NCBI GenBank assembly: GCA_027475525.1
Contig: JAMWFC010000124.1
Span: 1-64,000, forward strand
Direction: 5' to 3'
From: Macrolepiota albuminosa
Taxonomy: Eukaryota > Basidiomycota > Agaricomycetes > Agaricales > Agaricaceae
DNA length: 64,000 bases
Below, in pieces: positions 56,600 through 64,000 of this stretch. A program made the position numbers and the translations under genes. The notes under the pieces are model-generated. The model worked only from the letters and a program-made list of their open reading frames with translations, ran no database searches and was not told the origin of the DNA. Positions within the stretch are counted from its first letter, which is position 1. Each line of letters begins with the position of its first letter.

Positions 56600-59500
56600 A
56601 GAATGAGAAAAAATTATACAGAGAGCAAAAGAACAAGAGACGCCTACCTGATGCCTTTGTTGTTTTCAATGATGTACAAAGTTGAACTGGTGGGAGAGTT
56701 TATGATCAACTGACCTTACGCCCAGAGTGTATTGTGATGGCCGATATCGGTCCACGCGACAGCCTGGATACAGACATAAGTATGTGAGAATTCTCGGCCA
56801 TTTTTGACATATCGCTCTTTACCTCCTGGAATTACGAAAGCGAGAATACAATTTGACCAATTCAAGCTGCAGAAAACGACCAAAAAACGAGAGCAGGAGG
56901 CGGATTGACAAAACCCTTGGCGTTGATAGCGCCGGTTGATCAAAAAGTATGATTAGATCTCCGGTTTGTGCCGAACGTTTATCACTAGTCACTAGCCATG
57001 GATTCTTACCTTGATCTTACCATCCATAGATGCTGACGAGCCACTTCAATGTTACTCAAGGAAAGATTTTAGAGTGTGCAGGCCGCTGCACACACACCTT
57101 TGGAATAATCATGATTTATTCCTTGACCATACACACGAGGCCCGTGTTTATCATCGATTGGGAGTCTGTCCTACTGTCAGAGTGTCAAAAAGCCTCATGC
57201 GCGTAATGCGGCGTCCGGCTTGTCACAACCCCTCCTCTAATTCTTGTCTTCAACATCCACGCGCAAGATATGAACCATGGAATCCTCATCGTATCTACCG
57301 GCCATTACAAGCCGCGTTGCACGAGTACTGCCGACACATCAGTTCTGATTTCTTGAAGGCTGCTTCTTGAGAACTTTTTCCCTCCTGTTTCTCTACCGCC
57401 GCCTCGCCGAGCATCCGTTACGCGTCCTTCTATCAGACCTTTAATGAACTTCGGAGCTTTTTACAATGGTGCTCAGGGCACATATCTCATCACATGTTCT
57501 TGGCTTGTCAAAGAAGCTGGAAATATCTACGTTTAGGTTTACACGCGGATCTTGGGGGTGCGTCACATGTTCTCTCACAACTTTTCGAGTCAAAGTAAGT
57601 TGTACATTATAGCTTGATTTGACCAATAGATTCAAGGCAGATTTTACTGTTTGCGTCTGTAGGTCAAATGAACACATTAAATGAGATAACGTGTTTTGTT
57701 GTTGGTACGTCTGAACATCGTGGATCATGAAGGGTTGAGACCAAGTAACCCAAAAAAAGAAACAATCCTAACCTACTCTTGAAAGATCGGAACCCTAAGA
57801 TGACACGTCTAATAGATGACTCTACAGGGACAGAGGTACAGTAAGTGTTAATCCCATAGGTCAACATCAAGGAGGTACCCACAATCAGTGAGCTTTCTTG
57901 TACCCGTTCACTTCACCGCTCTTTTCTTTTGGTATTTTCCGGAACCATTTACAGTTGCTATGCTCCGCTGCTATCAGTTATATCTACTTGGTTCTGGACC
58001 TTCTGGTGCTTTCTGTCAAATTTGGTTTCATTCACTTTCCTCTGATGGGGTGACATCAGGTGCGGGTACTTCAATCCCTCGATTACCTCTGACATCGAAT
58101 TCGAATCTAACTCAACCTCTATATCGAATCCCCCAGTGAGTTGATAGTTATACGGATCCAGGAAGCAAAATGCCTCACAGACAGCCTGAGTCTATCATCA
58201 ACCCACGACCCGAATCTGCTAGTAAGCCGAGATATAACCAACAACACAGATAACCATCTCTTGAGCTCGTCTTAACCTCCAAAGATAATATCCTGTAATC
58301 TTGCCACGAGCTTTACGGAATATTCTCGGGAGATCGTTTTCTAAAGTAGAAATTTTTGACAAGCTCAGGTGGCACGTATAATGGAAGCTATGTGACGTAG
58401 AGCAAGTAACAGCCTGGAAAGGCCCATGACATTCTTGAATGGATGTGAGCTTAAGGAAAACGAGCACACGCAATTGAACTCTGCTTAAATCATGCTAATG
58501 CTTTCAGTTCTTTTGGTTTAGCACAGACCCATGATTATGGTTAATTGCGGAAGGACATTGCAACTTGGCTTTCTTGCGGCTGATGTTTATTAATTGACTG
58601 TCCTCCAGTCGGATGTCACGGAAAGGTAATACCTATCCTTGGGAGATTCCTAACCCGCTAGAACTTTTTCCCCCACAGTATTCGGTCCTCTATCATCACT
58701 CCGGTTACTTGCAAGTCTCACGAGTGCACTGATTAGTTAACAAGTCGCTTATATTGATTTGACGACATTTACTTGTAGAGTGCTAGGTGTGGGCCTATTC
58801 GGAGGCATGAACGTGTCATTATGACCAATCATTCAAACCCCTATCCCACCTATCCACCATAGAATTCCCTCGCTTTGGATGAGCCTTGCCGTACACGGTC
58901 GGAGACTATTTACCACCGTGTAACCCGTGCGGTTGAGGGTCTGAGGAACTTTCATGCAGAACATCCATTATCCCACGGATGCCGTAACTGTTCTGCCGTG
59001 CGCATACGGCCTGTGTCATGAGCCGACAGTACACGGTGCTATTGACGATGGGGCATTGGCACGACGTTGACGAAATGCAGCATGTGGGTCACGTAAAAAT
59101 CAAATGCTGGACCTTCTCACATTGTAAGTGCTTTTGTTTTTCTTTCAGAAATAAGCCAATTGAGTGATTCGTGTCCAAACAACGAGTCGTGGCGAAAGGT
59201 AGCCCTTGGGTTCACTACATACCGAATGTTCATACTAGTAAGTCAAGATACAGAGCGCCTCACAAAATATATGGACAACTGGGTTAGAAAAACATGCACA
59301 AGCTGTATTCTCAATTGACGAGAGGCGGTCCCACATTTCACAAATAATCTCTAATTAGTAGATAGATTTGGAGTCTTCTGGAGTTTGGATCTGCTTTCGG
59401 AGATCGATATTAGAGACGAAAGGAAGTTCCGTCTATTTGGATGATGGCTATGTCCGTATCTTGGTTTCTCCAAGATAGTTGGTTCTGTTACGTCAAAACT

Positions 59501-60100
59501 ACGAAGATCAAGGAAGCTACTGGTACAGCTCTTGTTGTTGCCATGTTTCCTTGGATAGTGCCTAGGCCTTTCCATGGACTACACAGCACCCGGTGTTAAT
59601 CAACTTACGCATCTTGCAGCTTTGAAATTTGATAAATCCGCGGATACATCGAAATCAGAGGTCGTGACATGAGTCCACGGAGCTGAAGTGGCTCAATTTT
59701 TTCACACTATGAGCAGAATCCAAGCTGCTTGCTGACAGTGAGGTAGAGCAAAGCTCAATGGTGAACATGTGAATTTTTGAAATAGTCTCCTGTGGGTGAA
59801 GAACGTGGCGTTAGTATATTGATGGCAATCAACATCAAGGTCTACCTGATGGACGGCAACTCGGTGTCTTTTGACAGCAAAAAATGTACCCACCAATGAT
59901 CAATCATCTTGAAGAGTCCATTATTTACAACACAATAGAATAGATTTGAGCGCAAGCACTCATTGGGGATATTTTTGGTACATTAGATGCGACAGATTGT
60001 GGATGGATGGTAAGGAACGCAATACAGCCTCCATCGCGCCGCCCTACTTTCGCATCATAAGGAACTTGGTAGCGTGGTATTACCACTCAGCAAAGATAGG
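56600..60100. other. Intergenic region, no recognisable gene
   Basis: Only short open frames without domains are present over 3.5 kb. I saw no clear repeats, rRNA or tRNA. The stretch may hold decayed transposon sequence towards its right end. Confidence 0.4.
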
Positions 60101-60170
60101 GATCATCAGAAAATGTTCATTATGCTGATATTCTCACGAAACGTGTCAGCTTCTGGGATCTTTTAAGCAT
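59950..60170 (+). pseudogene. Possible end of a decayed Copia retrotransposon RNase H domain
   Basis: The reading VHYADILTKRVSFWDLLS at about 60113-60170 resembles the ADxLTK end of Copia-type polyproteins. Upstream pieces are broken by stops. The match is short, so chance cannot be excluded. Confidence 0.3.
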
Positions 60171-60707
60171 CGCGTCGATGCCGAATGGACAGCTTTATTC
60201 AGGGATTTGCATCAACAGGGTTGGGATCAGACAACCCAGCTAGTGACTCATAAGACGGAAAGAGACGAGAGTGCTCTATTAAGGTGATTTTAGAGTTGCA
60301 AAAATGATCGGACACTCGGTAGAATAGCAGGATATAGTAATTGTCATTTGTTGATCATGGCTACAGGGCTAAAGGGGAGGCTGCAAAAAACATGAAACAT
60401 CCAAGACTGAGGGCGGTATCAGAGATGGAAACGATGAAACGTTTCATCAAGCGGTGCAGCAGAAACCCCCCTAACAGGTTGATAAAATCCGGGAATCAGC
60501 AGGACGCCGGAGTGGCGGGCCGATGACTTGTTCCTGACCACGTGCCGTGACTTTGAACCATCATCGGCTTTCAGTTTCGCCGATGTGGTCTTGCAGCCTT
60601 CTTCGAGTTCTCAGCGGTCGATTATCAGGACCGTCCAGGATTCTTGAACGTTTGATACTGTTTGGATAAGTGCTAGGCACGAAACGAAGGATTGTAACAA
60701 TGGGGCC

Positions 60708-61686
60708 GTGCCTGAAACTGATCTTGCTTTACAGATATTCGCGTCAGATGCTTTACTTATTTTGATGCTTCCGTCTCGTCAGGATTTGCTTAAATATCGC
60801 TCAGCAGGAGGTCGATGTAACTTCACTTCAGATATCTCCAACGCCGTTCATACCATGTTTTCTTATCTTGCTTTCAACAAACACTCAGACTCTCGAAAGA
60901 CCTGTCCAGTAACAGGCAAAACTCATGACTGGCGCCCTCCACGGGAAGGCGACAGTCGATCACCGTGTCCAGCACTAAATACAATGGCAAACCACGGTTA
61001 CATGTATGTTTGTGCGCCTACTGGCCTCCGGCAACAAACTAATGAAGTTGATCCACAGTCCACGAGATGGCAAGAACATTAGCCCTTGGGGTCTAGCCGC
61101 AGGTTTGAAGGCTTGCTACAACCTATCGACGTTACTTGCGTTCTTCCTCTCTTTTGTCGGTTTCATGCTCTTGCGAAGGATACGGAACGTCGACCTCCAT
61201 GAAATTGGAGAACATGGACGGATTGAGCATGACGCTAGCCTTGTGCACAAGGACACACCCAAAGGTCAAAAATACGCACCCATTAGAGTTCAAGACGGAC
61301 TGGTCAACCTGCTACTAGCTGACGCAAAAACAGGCGATGAAGAGGGAGAAGGTCCGGAATACGGTGACAGGCGCATCTTGATGGACGCGACTGATGTCGC
61401 GCGTGCTCGTGTTCGTCGAGAAAAACAGAGTCCAGAACTAGATCCTGTGCATGCCGAAATTGCTCGAGGGGAAATGGGCGTGGTTCTCGGTGTTATGGAG
61501 ACGCGTGCAGGAAAGAACGTCGGCGTTCCTGTGGAGTGGTTGCGTGAATGGATATGCTATGAACGCTTACCAAGAGGATGGGAACCTTCTCATGTGCAAG
61601 GCCTATTCGACGTCGTCTCCCGTTCCAAGGCGATACGTACAGCTATGGCGGAATTCCGGGCAAAAGAAGTGGTTGAGCAGTCGTAA
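60708..61686 (+). CDS. Chloroperoxidase-like heme-thiolate peroxidase (Peroxidase_2 family)
   Basis: The family uses a cysteine-ligated heme to oxidise organic substrates with hydrogen peroxide; substrates of this member are unknown. Seen: the proximal Pro-Cys-Pro (codons 60963-60971) in SPCPALNTMANHGYIPRDGK, interrupted by a 55-nt intron at 61004-61058, and the distal IEHDASLV with Glu-His-Asp at 61225-61233. The protein continues to GWEPSHVQGLFDVVSRSKAI and ends at 61686. The N-terminus is uncertain: the start at 60708 gives a polar-hydrophobic leader, and a later Met at 60858 (MFSYLAFNKH) is possible. A hydrophobic stretch (LSTLLAFFLSFVGFMLL) lies after the heme site. About 310 residues makes it a short-type member. 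Confidence 0.8.
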
Positions 61687-61689
61687 TTG

Positions 61690-63555
61690 TTTTTCACTGT
61701 CGGACAGTATCCTTCGGTAAATTATTTATTAAATTACAATACAAGATTCTTTATTCGATGTTTCATATACCGTCCATTCAGTAGTCAGTAGTAGAACATT
61801 AATACCTATCAGTAAGAGTGAAGCATAGTCTCAGCGATGATAATCTTCTCACTGCGCGCCGTCAGCTTGATCCTGAAGATGTGGTCCTTCTGATTCCTAC
61901 CATCAACAACCAGTGAATGTTTTTCAGATAGCCGCTGATATCATCTGCTTACGATATATCGCTCCGCAATCAAAGACACAAAATCTCTTCTTTTCCCGTC
62001 TTTGCGAATTTTATGAATGAATGAGGTGGATCGAAGGTAGGAATAGGAAGTTACGCAGTCGGCATAATATTTCTGTGTTATTTTCAGAGTAGCGGACGCA
62101 TGGACTAATAGAAAGGTAAAAAAAACTCAGTATTCGGAAGTACCTACTTTATAGATAAGGCTATTGACCGAGGCGTCGACCATAACAATATATAGAAGAT
62201 CTGGAAACCAAAGATATTCAGTATGGTTTTATGCTGGTTCGATGACAAGTAATCTGACAAGTAGAATGCAATGCTTAGACGCGATGGACCTAGAAAGTGC
62301 AGAGACACGTAAAGTAGGTTCAAACGTGAGTTTTCACGAAAACAAAGCGGTCGCCCGTTAGGAGGACATCCTGCTGTACTGAGGAAGTCTCAGATGATTT
62401 CAATAATCTTATCCTAGGTACGATGAGTACGATAAATCAATTCTATTTCCGTTGGTCAAGTCATTGATCTACAACCCGACATGTAGGGTTAGAGACGTGC
62501 CTTTCGAGCTATTATTTGAACGATTGTGTAATGGTAACTTTCCGAACGTAGTAACGAGTACGTGACATAATTACCATCGGAGACTCGCAACTTACACTCC
62601 AAAACATATAAGCACTGTCGGGCCAGGCACGTTTCTCCATTTCACATTGCCATCACACGTGAACAGTAGACCATTGTTACATACGCCTATGTAATCGGAC
62701 TCCCCATAGATAAAATTGTACTAATGAGACATAAATACAGAACTTTCTGCCTGCCTCACGAGAATGAACTAATTGCCTATTATTTTTTTCTGAGGAGATT
62801 TTCATAAATGCGGAACTAGCAATATCATGCTTTGCCCAGATAGTGACTGTATCAGTTTCTCCTGAATCTCTTCCAGTAGTATAGGCTGCATAAAATACTC
62901 AGACAGACTAGTAGCTCGCTGTGTACAGGACTGCTAGGAATACAGACAAATTAGATAATAATTGAGAAAAAGGTTCTTCTGAGAAGAAGCCTGACTTGGC
63001 ATAAGATAAAATGCTCTAGAAGAAGGTGCAATATTTGATGAGGAATGTAAAGATTTGCACAAAAAAATAGCGAAGACTAATGAAGACTAGGCCAAGATGG
63101 TGAGGCTTAGCAAAGGCATAAACTGTCATATATTTGATGGCTTTGGAGCCATTGTACATCTAGAACAGGCAAAGTGTTTAAATTTGTACATTATAGGAGG
63201 CTTAGGTAATTATTTATATTGCTCTACTTACACCAACACAGTGTTTGTTTAATTATCTGCTAATAAGGTGAAAAATCATAAATACAAAAGTAGCTTGCCT
63301 ACCAAAGCACAATATGCACTGTAATTGAGCTTGAGCAGCTCTTTAAGTACATCCTAAACAAATATATGCTCAAACAAAACTGTATCATTGTATTCATTTT
63401 ATTCAATATGTTCTAGCATTTTGTCCAGTCAGTAGTTTCATTGCTGCAAGGCAAAGTGATGAAAGCTGTTTAAAGAGGAAGGAGCATTAATCTTGAAGAA
63501 TTGAATTAATTAAGAGCAAGTGTAAAAATAATAATCTCTGGAGGCTATAGCCTGT
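61690..63555. other. AT-rich intergenic region
   Basis: No gene was seen. Composition becomes more AT-rich and repetitive from about 62700. Confidence 0.4.
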
Positions 63556-64000
63556 CAGGGGACTCCTCTTTTCTTCCTTCTTCCACTCCCTATTCCTTCA
63601 CTCTCCTCTTATTCATTTCCTTACTTCTTCTATCATTCTCTCATTTTGCTGTTTCTATTCTCTCAACACTATTTGTTAGTACTATTCTCAGCCTTTGAGG
63701 TGCTCTGGTTCTTTAGCTATCATTCAGACAAGTGTGGGCCCTTCAGCACTGCTTCCAGACCACTTATATAAGCCAGAGTTTGCCTTTCTGACTTCCAAAG
63801 TCCGGAGTTTTCCTGCCTTGTTTGCACAGTTGTTTGTTTAAGCAATTTTCAAGTTTTTAAGGTTTTGTTGTTTTGTATAGTTGTTTCCCATGCTTTAGAA
63901 GCCCCAGAAGCATCCGATCTGGCATAGAAAATCCCTAGACTTGTTTTTTTTGGATCTCCCTCTGCCAGCTGTGTGACTGAGCTACAGCCTCCAAAGTTTG
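63556..64000 (+). mobile_element. Possible start of an LTR (runs off the window)
   Basis: The stretch opens TGTCAGGGGACTCC and is followed by a pyrimidine-rich tract. A TATA-like CTTATATAAGCC lies at about 63763-63775, as in LTR promoters. The partner LTR and any gag/pol would lie outside the window. Confidence 0.25.

Noticed and set aside
1..64000. CRISPR array, riboswitch, operon-type regulation or rRNA genes
   Set aside because: No evenly spaced short direct repeats with unique spacers and no rRNA sequence were seen; the genome is fungal, with spliced single genes.

Overview
The window is genomic DNA of a mushroom-forming basidiomycete (Agaricomycetes). The evidence is the dense 45-60 bp GT..AG introns, the agaric-type gene families (WD40, tetraspanin Tsp2, heme-thiolate peroxidase, membrane-anchored aspartic protease) and the basidiomycete transposon families Plavaka-type Tnp2 and KDZ. 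Species cannot be fixed from the sequence. One 100-N gap is present.

Left 36.8 kb: a nested mobile-element complex. An outer element (249-36850, about 36.6 kb) has two near-identical 3,467-bp terminal inverted repeats (249-3715 and 33384-36850). They begin and end CACTG...CAGTG and are flanked by a 3-bp direct repeat CAA, the architecture of CACTA-class elements. Inside lie, in order: a Tnp2/Plavaka-type transposase (minus), a decayed C2/membrane host-gene fragment, a WD40 gene (minus), a second transposon, a small gene (26277-27210), a kinase fragment, a RING-finger gene (minus) and a long coiled-coil gene (plus) that stops 8 bp before the right repeat. The inverted repeats themselves carry broken pieces of host CDC6 and calmodulin genes.

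Nested element (12356-26132, about 13.8 kb): a KDZ-class transposon with imperfect terminal inverted repeats of about 78 bp and a perfect 8-bp target duplication CGTCTTGG. It encodes a CxC1-KDZ transposase with a C-terminal Ulp1-type SUMO-protease domain, a small basic companion gene, a large low-complexity gene of unknown function, a captured sorting-nexin-like fragment and a three-copy 100-bp repeat. It landed in the divergent promoter region between the WD40 gene and the 26277 gene, so the outer element's cargo can be read as interrupted rather than destroyed.

36.85-42.4 kb: repeat-rich flank with short perfect palindromes and decayed coding pieces. 42.5-61.7 kb: ordinary host genes: aspartic protease (minus), GFA/CENP-V-like zinc protein (plus), single-pass membrane protein (minus) with a decayed partial copy, an Osh1-type oxysterol-binding protein with ankyrin, PH, FFAT and ORD parts (plus), tetraspanin (minus), a chloroperoxidase-like heme-thiolate peroxidase (plus). 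The last 2.3 kb is AT-rich and may enter an LTR element.

Assembly caution: four exact tandem duplications and the two flanks of the N gap all have the same length, 77 bp. This is what unmerged contig overlaps of a k=77 de Bruijn assembly look like, and they disturb at least two gene models. The matching target duplications on both sides of these joins support the overall scaffold order.
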